A stretch of DNA of 64,000 nt, taken from assembly GCF_032118995.1 (NCBI RefSeq), contig NC_092666.1, positions 9,684,501-9,748,500 on the forward strand. The letters are read 5' to 3'. Below the pieces are notes generated by a model. It worked only from the letters and a program-made list of their open reading frames with translations. It was not told the DNA's origin and searched no databases. This DNA is from Asterias amurensis. Taxonomy: Eukaryota; Echinodermata; Asteroidea; Forcipulatida; Asteriidae. Shown one piece after another: positions 47,197 through 58,113 of this stretch. The stretch's first letter is position 1; each line of letters starts with the position of its first letter. Made by a program: the position numbers and the translations under genes.

Positions 47197-47569
47197 GTTG
47201 CCATTTCCGGATAAAGAGCGCCCTCGTGATCCAGATGATGGTTGATCGACATCTTGATTAGACTTGCTCCAGTCAGGCGTTAGCTCTTGTCCTCTTGATC
47301 CTCAATCCAGCCAGAGTCTTCCGTGCATCTCTGTTGTCATCTCAGGCTGATGTCATCTTCCAAGACTCTTGTCCAATCTGTGGATGGAAACAACGGACCT
47401 GTTTATTGTTTGATCACTTTCAACGAGTAGGATTTGAATCTTTTTGCATGGTGTGGGTTGAGGTGAGGTTTGCGGTAGCATCGCGTGTTAATCTCATTTG
47501 AGTTGTTCCGGAAAAGAACGGGTGGTTTGTCAACCACCAAAGCTTTTCAGAGCCAATACTACTTTCACT
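47197..47569. other. Unrecognised right-arm segment
   Basis: Mirror of 28301-28661; no gene recognised. Confidence 0.4.
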
Positions 47570-47937
47570 GGGCACCTTCTGTAATTGTTAGTGAACAGTC
47601 TTCTCAATTGGTGTGTCTCAAAAACCTGTGAAAATTTGAGCTCAATAGTCATCGAAGTTGCGAGATAATAATGGGAGAGATGTCACACAAAGTTGTGTAC
47701 TTTCAGATGCTTGATTTCGGGACCTTAAAATCTAATTCTGAGGTCTCCAAACCAGATTCAAATAATATTTCAGTGTAAAATTACTTCTTTCTCGAAAAGT
47801 ACAATACTTCAGAGGAAGCCCACAACGTTTCTCACAAGGTTTTATACTATCAACAGCTCTCCTATGCTTGTTACCAAGTAAGGTTTTATGCTAACAATTA
47901 TTTTTGAGTACTTACCAATAGTGTCCAGTGCCTTTAA
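47570..47937 (-). mobile_element. Family A MITE, right arm, more intact than its left mirror
   Basis: It ends CCAATAGTGTCCAGTGCC with TTAA at 47934-47937. The core CTGAGGTCTCC is retained, and the family TACTATCAACAGCTCTCC stretch is deleted in the left copy. Confidence 0.8.
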
Positions 47938-47957
47938 GGCTCCTTCCCTGTAGGTGT

Positions 47958-48027
47958 TTATCCAGACCACGAACATCGATGTACTTCACCGTCGGGTTCA
48001 CTTAGATCACCATCATGCACCAGAAAA
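47958..48027 (-). other. Exon-like module E4, right arm copy 2
   Basis: Acceptor TTTCTTTGCCCTGCAG on the - strand; the frame reads FLVHDGDLSEPDGEVHRC, SWSG and TAA. The stop is shifted by one codon relative to the other copies. Confidence 0.45.
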
Positions 48028-48345
48028 CTGCAGGGCAAAGAAACAAAGTAAAAATGGTTATTAATTTTTGTAGACTCATTTTCAGATTTTGGAAAGCATT
48101 TTGGGAACTAATAAAAATTCCATACAAAACTTTCTGGCAAGAATCCCAGATGAAGTTAAATTAGCCGAGTTGCTCCTGTGAACAATTTCAGTCCAATAAC
48201 AAGATTTCCCTTTTGGAATATTTCTTTTTTAATGATAGTTCCAATCGTTTGTACCAATTAAATATCCAAGCAGCTTAGGCCGACAGACAGTTTAGGAAAC
48301 CTCTCATTTTTTGGTTTATTTCCTCTCAAACTTTGCCTTTTAACT

Positions 48346-48728
48346 TTAAAGACACTGGACACTATTGGTAATTGTCAAAGACCAGTATTCTCACTTAGTG
48401 TACTGTATCTCAACATAAGCACAAAGTAAAAAACAATGTGAACATTGGAATTCAATTGGTCGTTAAATTTGCAAGATAATAATGGCAGAAAAAACACTGA
48501 TGTCACACAAAGTCATGTGGTTTCAGATGCTTGATTTTGAGAACTCAAAATCTAATTCCGAGGTCTCGAAATCAAATTCAAATATTTCAGAGGAAAATTA
48601 CGTCGCTTCAGAGGGAGCCATGTCTCAAAATGTTTTATACTATCAACAGCTCTTGTATGCTTGTTACCAAGTAAGATTTTATGATAACAATATTTTTTAG
48701 TACTTATGAATAGTGTCCAGTACCTTTA
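48346..48728 (-). mobile_element. Family A MITE of the duplicated right-arm unit
   Basis: It begins TTAAAGACACTGGACACTAT. Together with the adjacent E4 flank it forms an extra ~790-bp unit not present in the left arm. Confidence 0.85.
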
Positions 48729-48752
48729 CGGCTCCTTCCCTGTAGGTGTTTG

Positions 48753-48819
48753 TCAAGACCACAAACATCGATGTAATTCACCGTCAGATTCACTTAGATC
48801 ACCATCATGCACAAGAAAA
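48753..48819 (-). other. Exon-like module E4, right arm copy 1
   Basis: 67 bp as in the left arm; the frame reads FLVHDGDLSESDGELHRC, LWS and TGA. The acceptor is CTTTACCCTGCAG. Confidence 0.45.
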
Positions 48820-49137
48820 CTGCAGGGTAAAGAAACAAAGTAAAAATGGTTTAACAATTTTTGCTGAATAATTCTCAGATTTTGGGAAGCATTTTCAAAA
48901 CAATAAAAATTCCATAATTTTTTTTCTAGCAAGCATCCCAAATGAAGTGAAATTGGCTTAGTTGCCCCCGTGAAGAATTTCAGTCCAATAACAAGTTTTC
49001 CCTTTTTGAATATTTCTTTTTCAATGATGATTACCTCCAATCCTTTGTATCAATAAAACGTCCAAGCAGCTTAGGCTGACAGTTCAGGAAACCTTTTATG
49101 TTTTGGTTTGATTCCTCTCAAACTTTGCCTCCTAACT

Positions 49138-49543
49138 TTAAAGACACTGGACACTATTGGTATAAAGCATAAAGTAAAAAAAAGTAAAAATTTGAATTTA
49201 ATTGGTCGTTAAATTTGCAAGATAATAATGGAAGAAAAACCACCCTTGTCACATAAAGTTGTGTGCTTTCAGATGCTTGATTTCGGGACCTCAAAATCTA
49301 ATTCTGAGGTCTCAAAATCATAATTCAAATGGGAAATTTGAATATTTATTATGGGAAATTTGAATATTTATATTAATTTAAATATCACTGGGAAATTACT
49401 TCTTTCTCGAAGACTATGTTATAATTCAGAGGGAGGGTTTTCTCACAATGTTTGTTTACTATCAACAGCTCTTCATTGCTTGTTACCAAGTAAATATGCT
49501 AACAATTATTTCAGTAATTACCAATAATGTACGGTGCCTTTAA
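49138..49543 (-). mobile_element. Family A MITE, right arm, with small internal duplication
   Basis: Mirror of 27240-27562. GGGAAATTTGAATATTTAT occurs twice in succession near 49330-49370. Confidence 0.85.
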
Positions 49544-49559
49544 ATCTTAAAAACATTAC

Positions 49560-49648
49560 CGAATTCCTGGACAGGCCTGAAGTCCAAACTGCCAGGCTGC
49601 ATCAATGAGTATCACCTCTGGTATCAGTCTGTACAAAATGAAGAAGTT
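49560..49648 (-). other. Exon-like module E3, right arm
   Basis: Same acceptor, donor, length and frame as the left arm; it reads NFFILYRLIPEVILIDAAWQ then FGLQACPGI. Two of the three substitutions change residues (HK to YR). Confidence 0.45.
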
Positions 49649-49891
49649 CTGAAGACAGTAACAAGAAAAGTTTATAGTTACAAATCATTTTTTACCAGCT
49701 AAGTTAAACACAGTCTTATTGCTGTTTTAAGAACTTTCGGTCCAATGCCTGTGAGATTAATTTGTGACTAAAATTTCCATTTTTTTGCGTCAGTTTTTCC
49801 CAAACAACTATGTAGAATAACTTCCAGTTAAAGAAACGTTTTCGGACTGCTCAAATTCACTCCAAACTTTTCAAACAACAAACTAACATCT

Positions 49892-49895
49892 TTAA
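49892..49895. other. Empty TTAA target site
   Basis: The flanks match those of the left-arm MITE at 26614-26916, with a single TTAA and no element. Confidence 0.9.
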
Positions 49896-50090
49896 GAAAT
49901 TACATCAGCTAGGTTCTTCTTTTGAATATTATTTCTTGTCCATTTGTGTGGGAGATTTACATGTTAAAATGACAGCATCCCATTGTGAGTACTATATAAA
50001 ACATCCAAGCAAATTGGGTGAGAGATTTGTACAAATTTGTAAAAACTCTTTTGGTAGTTGAATTCTAATCAAACTTTATCTTGTAACATA

Positions 50091-50252
50091 GGCCCTTTTC
50101 GAAACCATGACCTCGGCTTTGGATTTGGCTTCATGCTCTGTCCTCTCATCTGAAGCCCTTGGCACGTACGCAAAGCTAGTGCAAAATTGTCAAAACTACT
50201 GCGGGCCAAGCTAGCCTGAGCCAAATCCAAAGCCGAGGTTTCGGAAAGGGCC
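50091..50252. mobile_element. Family C MITE, right arm
   Basis: GGCCCTTTTCGAAACCATGA to GGTTTCGGAAAGGGCC; mirror of 26252-26414. Confidence 0.85.
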
Positions 50253-50269
50253 ATAAACTGATACATTAC

Positions 50270-50369
50270 TCAAGATCTTGCCATATGCATGAAGATCAAA
50301 CTGCCAGTGCCAGGCTGCATCAATTAAGAGTAGGTCATCATCTCTGGTATCTCTGCAAGTACAGAAGTT
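50270..50369 (-). other. Exon-like module E2, right arm
   Basis: The CTTCAG acceptor and GTAATG donor bound 100 bp. The frame reads NFCTCRDTRDDDLLLIDAAW then HWQFDLHAYGKIL. Its 5' AACTTCT start matches E3, supporting a shared origin. Confidence 0.45.
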
Positions 50370-50986
50370 CTGAAGACAAGTCAAAATAAATTTGAACTCG
50401 GATCTACTGTAAAGATTTTCAGGTCAATACCTTTGAGAGTATTAGTTTGGACTATTGTTTCCAATGGGAGACTTTGTAATGCTAGGTTGCAGCAGATTTA
50501 CCAGGTTAATTTCCATTGTAGTTCTGAGCATGCGCACATTACTAAGAACTATGGATTTTACTTGGTAAGTCAGCTGCCACCAGCGTCCTGAAAGTCCCCA
50601 TTGTTTATTATTAAAAATTCTTAACAACTTGTCATGAGAGAGAGAGGGAGAAAGTTGATAGAATAATTTTTACTATTTTTGAAGTTTGAAAGCCATCAAA
50701 ATTTGTCTAATCACAAACACTTTTAGGAAGTTTGTGAAATCAGTTTTGTTACTCCTTTGACAATTTTGAGACAAATGCATGTAGGAGATTTAATTTGTGT
50801 ATGACTTCTTTTAATTATTGGATTGAAAGCTAAGGCCACCTACCCTATTCATTATTCTTTTAATTATTTTGATATATTATGATATGAGGTATTATGATAA
50901 GCAGCTTAGGGTAAGGGATAGCATGTAAAAGCTCTCCTTTGGTATTTCGATCAAAAGTTACTTTTTAAAATAAATTGAAACATTAC

Positions 50987-51015
50987 CAAATTTCTTGCCT
51001 TGCCTGAAGTGCAAT
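50987..51015 (-). other. Exon-like module E1, right arm, short form
   Basis: 29 bp between TTTTCTTGCAG and GTAATG, reading IALQARQEI. It aligns with the end of E3 (GLQACPGI). Confidence 0.4.
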
Positions 51016-51079
51016 CTGCAAGAAAACAAACAAAATAATATGGTGTTATTGACTGTAAAGAAAAAATATCGTGATTAAT

Positions 51080-52095
51080 TGGAAGAAAAAGTTGGTTATT
51101 GGCTGCAAAGGAAAACTTTGGTTATTGGCTGTGAAGGGAAGCGTTGATTATTGGCTGTAAAGGGAAACTTTGGTTATTGGCTGTGAAGGGAAACTTTGGT
51201 TAGTGGCTGCGAAGGGAATTTTCTGGTTATTTGCTGCGAAAGGAAACTTTGGTTATTGGTTGGGAAGGAAAACTTTGGTTATTGGCTGTGAAGGTAAATT
51301 TTGGTTAGTGGCTGCGAAGGGAATTGTTGGTTATTTGCTGCGAAAGGAAACTTTGGTTATTGGCTGCGAAGGGAAACTTTGGTTATTGGCTGCGAAGGGA
51401 AACTTTGGTTATTGGCTGCGAAAGGAAACTTTGGTTATTGGCTGCGAAGGGAAACTTTGGTTATTGGCTGTGAAAGGAAACGTTGGTTATTGGCTGCGAA
51501 GGGAAACGTTGGTTATTGGCTGTGAAGGGAAACTTTGGTTATTGGCTGTGAAGGGAAACTGTGGTTATTGGCTGTGTACGGAAACTTTGGTTATTGGTTG
51601 GGAAGGGAAACTTTGGTTATTGGTTGCAAAAGGAAACGTTGGTTATTGGTTGCAAAAGGAAACGTTGGTTATTGGTTGCGAAAGGGAAACGTTGGTTATT
51701 GGTTGCGAAGGGAAACGTTGGTTATTCGTTGCGAAGGGAAACGTTGGTTATTGGTTGCGAAAGGAAACGTTGGTTATTGGCTGCGAAGGGAAACTTTGGT
51801 TATTGGCTGCGAAGGGAAACTTTGGTTATTGGCTGCGAAGAGAAACTTTGGTTTTTGGCTGCGAAGGGAAACTTTGGTTATTGGCTGTGAAGAGAAACTT
51901 TGGTTATTGGTTGCAAAGGGAAATGTTGGTTATTGGCTGTGAAGGGAAACTTTGGTTATTGGCTGCGAAGGGAAACTTTAGTTATTGGCTGTAAAGAGAA
52001 ACTTTGGTTATTGGTTGCGAAGGGAAACATTGGTTATTGGTTGCGAAGGGAAACGTTGGTTATTGGTTGCGAAGGGAAACGTTGGTCATTTGTTA
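51080..52095. repeat. 26-bp minisatellite in right arm, about 39 units
   Basis: GGAAACTTTGGTTATTGGCT plus GCGAAG units, the complement of the left array. The 274-codon ORF here is a by-product of the 78-bp (3 x 26) period. Confidence 0.95.
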
Positions 52096-53127
52096 AGTTC
52101 TAGGCCTATTTATGTCCCAGTATACTTAATGTCTTCTTCAACGCTTTGCCTGCCTTCTGTACAAATATTTGTTTTGGAAACTTGTTTGGGGGGTGTAGGC
52201 TAGCTGTGTCGACTGATAATTTTTATCACAATCAATCAATAAAATGTATTCGTCAGAAATATTAAACGATTAATTTAACATATCTAAATTAATCATTTAG
52301 ATATTCCTAACTGAAAGAAATTGTTGATTGATTAATGCTTATTGCAAATGTTCCATATCGACATGGTCCGATACTAATTACTATTATGGAGCAATTTAAG
52401 GGGAGAATCATTTCTTGTTGTTGCCAAGTTCATCTTGAAAAAGTGTTTAGTCAGTTTGTGAATCCTGCACAGACTGATTTTTGATTTTCAAGGTTTTTTT
52501 GGGCCAATTTTTATTACTTTTGGGATTTTTTTTATTTATTTTTTATTTTTTTTATTTATGTTTTACTTTTAACAATGTCTAATTATACTAAGAGGTTTAA
52601 CTTAATGAAAAGACAAAAAGGTCTCTAAGTGAACTTGTTTATGCTAAATATTAGCAAATTAATCATGCCAATGTAAAATGACAACATACTAAGGTCATCA
52701 GTTTCTTCCAAACCAAGGAAAAGTTCCAAGAGAAAAAATAGCATCACTCTGGCCACGACCAAAATGCCCTGACATCAATAAACTCTCTCAGAAATAAAAA
52801 ATTTGGATGGCATCCCATTGACAATATTAGTAGACAACATCAACAAGTACCGAGGCAAATAATAACAGAACCCTGCTTGTTATTGAGATATAAGGTTAAA
52901 CTTTTGCTTACAAGTTCTAGGCCTATTCATTTCCTATTCTATTCTAACCGACTTACCATTATACATACCAAATTCAACCTTTTACATCAGGGGGTTTATT
53001 CTTTGTTCCTCTTTTTGTCTTGCTCCTTTCTTTTGATTTTTGCTCATTGTGCGCTCCCTGTTGAATAAAACCCTAAAAACTGAGTTGGGATGATTGTGTT
53101 GTGTTATGATGCGCACTTTATCTGTCA

Positions 53128-53340
53128 AGTTGTTTTGAATTGATGCAATTAACTCATCAGAAATATTAACGATTAATTTAGCTCATCTAAATTAAACATT
53201 TTAATATTCCTTACTGAATTTAATCTCATCAACTAAGAAGTGCTTGTTGCATAATTTCAATCTTATTTTGTTTTACACTAATTAGGAGTCGCTTAAAAGA
53301 GAGATGGATTCTGTTTTGCAGAGTAGAATTGAATCTCCGC
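53128..53340. other. Right-arm-only segment of about 215 bp
   Basis: It lies between TTATCTGTCAAG and the CCACACAATTTTATT array; the left arm joins these directly. It contains a diverged relative of the ~280-bp unit (CATCAGAAATATTAACGATT), so the left arm may have lost it by recombination. Confidence 0.7.
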
Positions 53341-53895
53341 CCCCCTCCCCCAACCACACAATTTTATTTATTTACATACAAAAAAGATGATAAAATTATT
53401 CATCAGAAATATTAAATGTTAAATTAAATTTAACCATTTTAATATTGCCAACTGAACAAATTTCCATCTTGAAGGGAGAAAAGCGGATTTTTTTTTTAAA
53501 TTACACAAACCTTAAATAATATGGTTCATCGCTATTGCAGGCCTATGTATACATATACTTTTTTTTGTTTAAGAAATAATTCACAAATTTACTCAGGTTT
53601 TTCATGCTCTTTATTTGGCTTCCCCCCCCCCCCCCACCACACAATTTTATTTATTTACATACAAAAAAAATGATAAAATTATTCATCAGAAATATTAAAT
53701 GTTAAATTAAATTTAACCATTTTAATATTGCCAACTGAACAAATTTCCATCTTGAAGGGAAAAAAGCAGATAATTCTTTTCAATTACACAAACCTTAAAT
53801 TATATGGTTCATCGCTAATGCAGGCCTATGTATATACTTAAAGAAATAATTCACAAACTTACTCGGTTTTTCATGCTCTTTATTGGGCTTGGTTT
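53335..53895. repeat. ~280-bp AT-rich tandem repeat, right arm, two units
   Basis: CACACAATTTTATTTATTTA starts at about 53355 and 53637; each unit ends in the GGTTTTTCATGCTCTTTATT motif. Confidence 0.9.
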
Positions 53896-54449
53896 TATAG
53901 GGTTTTGGGGTTTTTACTTTGAGAACAGAAAACACTATCAGTAAACATTAATAACAATTTTGTCACAATTGAGTCTTTCTAGAAGGAAAAACTGTGAGAT
54001 GTTTGTATTTGAACACAAGTTTGTTGTTTCTAGAGAAACCCTTAAATGATTTTCTTATTGTCCTTAATTTTATATAGAGAACTAAAGTGATTTTTGTTAT
54101 TTTTCATATAGTGCAAAAGGATCTCTATCTGTAAAAAATTCTGACCAATTAATTAATTAATTTTGACAAAGTGTAGATTTAAAATGACAACAACAGATGC
54201 TCATCCGCTTCTTCAAAACTGGGAAATCTTCCAAGAGAAACTATTTTACTTCAATGCATCACTCTGGCCACGACCAAAATGCCCCGACAACCAAGAAAAT
54301 CCTCTCAGAGAAAAATAGTGGATGACATCACCAATGACCAAATTTGTTGACAACATCAACAAGTACGAGAAAAGTTACCTGCTACTTATTGGGAAAGAAT
54401 GGGGTTAGATTTTCACTTACCACTTAACGTCATCTTAATGATCTTGTCT
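53896..54449. other. Right-arm module M1 segment
   Basis: Mirror of 21441-22014; module M2 is mirrored at about 52700-52990. Confidence 0.55.
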
Positions 54450-55385
54450 TACCACTTGGTCGACATGCTTGTAGACACACCCATACCACACAATCCACAG
54501 ATAAAAGTTTTAAGTTCTGACAACAGTCAGCAAAAAAAAAAAACAGTTTTGAAACACAAAACCAAAAGTCACTTTAAAAGTTCTTGCCTTTTCACTTGGA
54601 CGACTTGTAGCCACACCCATACCACACAATCCACAGATAAAAGTTTAAGAGTTCTGACAACAGTCAGCAAAAATGTGTTCAGTTTTGAAACACAAAACCA
54701 AAAGTCTTTTTAAAAGTTGTTGTCTTGTCACTTGGACGACTTGTAGCCACACCCATACCACACAATCCACAGATAAAAGTTTTAAGTTCTGACAACAGTC
54801 AGCGAAAAAAAAAAATCAGTTTTGAAACACAAAACCAAAAGTCACTTTAAAAGTTCTTGCCTTTTCACTTGGACGACTTGTAGCCACACCCATACCACAC
54901 AATCCACAGATAAAAGTTTTAGAGTTCTGACAACAGTCAGCAAAAATGTATTTGGTTTTGAAACACAAAACCAAAGGTCACTTTTAAAGTCATGAAAGTT
55001 CTTGTCTTTTCACTTGGACGACTTGTAGCCACACCCATACCACACAATCCACAGATAATAAGTTTAAGAGTTCTGACAACAGTCAGCAAAAATGTATTTG
55101 GTTTTGAAACACAAAACCAAAGGTCACTTTTAAAGTCATGAAAGTTCTTGTCTTTTCACTTGGACGACTTGTAGCCACACCCATACCACACAATCCACAG
55201 ATAATAGTTTAAGAGTTCTGACAACAGTCAGCAAAAATGTATTTGGTTTTGAAACACAAAACCAAAGGTCACTTTTAAAGTCATGAAAGTTCTTGTCTTT
55301 TCACTTGGACGACTTGTAGCCACACCCATACCACACAATCCACAGATAAAAGTTTTAAAGTTCTGACAACAGCCAGCAGAAATAA
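54450..55385. repeat. ~140-bp tandem repeat, right arm, about seven units
   Basis: GTTCTGACAACAGTCAGC recurs near 54515, 54652, 54787, 54926, 55070, 55216 and 55360. The last three units are almost identical, pointing to recent expansion. Confidence 0.9.
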
Positions 55386-55528
55386 GTGTCAACAATAAAC
55401 AGTTCTCAAATTCAATACATCAAGTCCTCTTTTCAATGCAATTCATTTTCAATAGAGCTTCTCTCACCAACCTTGACGGAGCTCGCAAGCAAAAAGCGAA
55501 AGTTCAACAGGAGAATGAGTCGATTTAA

Positions 55529-55789
55529 ATGTTCAATTCCTCGTACAGTTCTGTTTGTTTTCAGAAGATTGTTCATACTCCTGGACCTCTCCAGCTCTAC
55601 TCGCAAGCTCAACATCAAAGTTGGTCCATGCCACCAGCGTGTTGGTTGTGTACGCCGGCGACAATGTTCTGTCCAACTTGGAGGAATTCTCTGCCTAGCG
55701 AAAACTCCGAGGGAAAAACTCCGAGGGAGTTCTCAAGCCGGGCTGTAAACTCGACTACAAAATTAGACCACTGTGAGATGTGCTCATAA
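55529..55789 (+). CDS. 86-codon ORF conserved in both arms, right copy
   Basis: MFNSSYSSVCFQKIVHTPGP to TTKLDHCEMCS. It differs from the left copy at D6Y, G9V, Q16H and F38C. See the left copy for the doubts about coding status. Confidence 0.25.
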   Translation: MFNSSYSSVCFQKIVHTPGPLQLYSQAQHQSWSMPPACWLCTPATMFCPTWRNSLPSENSEGKTPREFSSRAVNSTTKLDHCEMCS

Positions 55790-55984
55790 GAAAGGCTTGG
55801 GTGAAATTCTTGACCAAAAGTCCATCATGTCAACAGTCACTTTCTAGTTGCGAATTTAGGTACATTTTTACCAACAGAATGTCGTAGTGTTGTTCTCAGT
55901 ATTACAATTGACTGATACATTTTGCTTCACATTAAAAAGAGTGATTTGTATGATAAAGTTCAACTGAAACGCGAGGTCCAAAAT

Positions 55985-56180
55985 ACAGCCAAGTGAAGAG
56001 TAGCCATGTTGTCCGCCGCCGCCTCGTGTGTAGAACTAAAACCATGCGGTCTTGCTGCGTCCTTTTCTATGTTAAAAGCGCAAAGACGATAAATCTGCAT
56101 ATCAATGCCGATTTGGCATGCATTATACTGAATTGGCTTGGAAACAATCTTGTCCAATAACATTGTGCGGATCTGGGCCA
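55985..56180 (-). promoter_or_regulatory. Possible promoter-like block in right arm
   Basis: Mirror of 20130-20330; both CCAAT boxes (CCAATAACA) and the GCCGCCGCC patch are preserved. Confidence 0.3.
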
Positions 56181-56227
56181 ATAACAATGTGCGGAATTTC
56201 TTGAACGGGAAGAATCTCAACCTGGAG

Positions 56228-56550
56228 GACTAATGGACCCGCCCTGGGGCAGCTGTTTATAAATCACTGAATACAATTTGTGAATACTGCTCTAAAATGA
56301 GGGAGGTTCGATTCTCATCCACGGGGGCCTTGCAGTTTTTCCTCTCCACGTTGAGACTAAAAGCGTGTGTAATTTTCAGTGTTAAGATAAAACAAAATAA
56401 ATAATAGAAATCTCGACCCGAATGAATAATGGACCCGCCCTGTTGTCTTACACGGGCAGCTGTTTTTAAATCACTTAATACAATTTGTGAATACCGCTCT
56501 AAAATGAGGGAGGTTCGATTCTCATCCACGGGGACCTTGCATTTTTTTTT
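56228..56550. repeat. Outer end repeat of right arm, two units of ~206 bp
   Basis: GGTTCGATTCTCATCCACGG occurs at 56306 and 56512. Similarity to the left arm stops near 56548 at TTGCATTTTTTTT. Confidence 0.75.
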
Positions 56551-56590
56551 TTCATTCCAAGTCTTTGATCGTGGCTTTTGCTGCTACTTA

Positions 56591-56836
56591 GGGTGCGTTC
56601 GTTTAGCTTCCCTGGGTCGATCCCGGTCTGCCCCGGTACGTTCGAATAGTTTTGGCGGGGCTCACCCGGCCGGGTCAGCCCCCAGTGCCCTGCTTGTGGA
56701 GTGGGTCACTTGGGGTGACCTGAGGTGAATGCCGTCACCACGAGAGGGCGGGTGTGATCGTTCGATTAGCTCTTGTCAGGGGCTCACCCGAGTGAGCACT
56801 TCGGGGTCGACCCAGGGAAGTTTATCGAACGCACCC
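56591..56836. mobile_element. TIR element with GGGTGCGTTCG ends, copy 2
   Basis: GGGTGCGTTCGTTTAGCTTC on the left and GAAGTTTATCGAACGCACCC on the right. It shares the CCCCAGTGCCCTGCTTGTGG interior with copy 1. It sits about 40 bp outside the right arm. Confidence 0.85.
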
Positions 56837-57004
56837 ATTATTGGCTGAAACAGAACCCTCCTGCAATAAATCTCCGCCATTTAGCCTTGCGTGATAGCTA
56901 ATAATTGGGGGCGTTTTCGTGGCTGAGATGCATGCAGAGGAATAACCGTGATCTAAGACAAGTCTACTGTTTGAAGGACGGGGATTGACGTAGGTTACAT
57001 GGCA

Positions 57005-57191
57005 GGGCCCAATTTTATATAAAGCATGTAAGCATAAAACCTTGCTAAGCAAAGAAATATAATACCAGCCAAAATGCGATATGCATTGTTATATATAACT
57101 CTGGTGACCCACTAATACTTTGATTAGCAAAGAAATTTGCTAAGCAGTAATTTGTGCTAAAAAAACACAGCTTCATGAAATTTTGTCCAGG
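57005..57191. mobile_element. Family B MITE
   Basis: GGGCCCAATTTTATATAAAG on the left, CTTCATGAAATTTTGTCC on the right. Confidence 0.75.
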
Positions 57192-57302
57192 GGCAAATTT
57201 CAATAAAGCACACAAACTTGCTTAGCCCAAATAGGTTACCATTTCTAGTAGCCAAGAAATTTGCGAAGCATTTGCTGCTTAACGGCTTCATGAAATTGAG
57301 CT
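57191..57302. mobile_element. Second, shortened family B MITE, adjacent
   Basis: GGGGCAAATTTCAATAAAGC to GGCTTCATGAAATTGAGC; head to tail with the previous copy. Confidence 0.7.
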
Positions 57303-57733
57303 TTGGTGTTCAGTGTCCCCCCCCCCCCCACCCCCGCCAAAAATCTGTCCATATAGTCCGGCTAGCTATAGTAATTGGTGAATTTGAAACGTACAAGAGT
57401 AAAAGGCTGACGGACTCTATAGTGGAATTGACAAGCGGACTGGTTCCGCTGGCTGCTGAAACATCCTACATCTTCCTAAATGAATAATTAACAGGCAATC
57501 AAAGATACTTTGAACAAATCATTTTTATATAACAGGCAAACATTGAACACTTTTAATTAAAATTTCGAATGTACACATTTCTCAGGCGGTTTTTTACACG
57601 TATTACAAAATGACAAACAAATAGTTTTACAAAATTACTCGACGTTTCAACCAAAGAGTCTTTCTTTCATTTCCTTCGAGACAGTTTCTTCGAGAAAGAC
57701 TCTGCTAGAAAACAGGTTCAAAATGTCGGGCCA
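57303..57733. other. No recognised gene
   Basis: It includes a poly-C run (57315-57330). A motif pair TTTCTTCGAGAAAGACTC / AGAGTCTTTCTTTC lies around 57653-57705. Confidence 0.5.
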
Positions 57734-58113
57734 TTAAAGGCACTGGACACGTTTGGTGACTCAACGACCAATATTCTCACTTGGTGTCTCCCAACATAAG
57801 ATAAAATAATACATCTGTAAAATAATTGGCTGAATTTGTCATTGAAGTTGCAAGAATAGGAAAAGAAAAAACACCCGTATATTGCAGAAAAGTGTGTGCT
57901 TTCATATTCCCGAGAAAGACTTCCTCATCTGCCTCAAGTCTTAGATTCAAACATTTGAGTGAGAAACAACCTCTTTCTCAAACACTATATACGTTGCTTC
58001 AGAGGGAGCCATTCCTCACAATGATTTTAACTATCAACAGCTCTCCGTTGCTCGTTAGCATGAACTTGCTAATTTATTTTGAGTTTCCTAAATAAACGTG
58101 CCAGTGTCTTTAA
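57734..58113 (-). mobile_element. Family A MITE, first of three joined copies
   Basis: TTAA at 57734-57737; shares the TTAA at 58110-58113 with the next copy. More diverged than its neighbours (the core GAGGTCTC is lost). Confidence 0.82.

Larger units (their letters stand above)
44778..56550 (-). repeat. Right arm of the giant inverted repeat
   Basis: Reverse complement of 19790-31028. Relative to the left arm it has seven rather than four ~140-bp units, two rather than three ~280-bp units, about 39 rather than 60 26-bp units, and a duplicated MITE+E4 unit. It also has about 215 extra bp at 53128-53340, and it lacks the MITE at 26614 and the insertion in E1. Confidence 0.92.

Noticed and set aside
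51170-51994. 274-codon ORF in the right-arm 26-bp array
   Set aside because: Open in overlapping frames at once because of the 26-bp period. Composition is dictated by the repeat.
19790-56550. Sequencing or assembly fold-back artefact
   Set aside because: The arms differ by substitutions, array lengths and a MITE present in only one arm, which a polymerase fold-back would not produce. A haplotype mis-join remains possible and is noted as a check.
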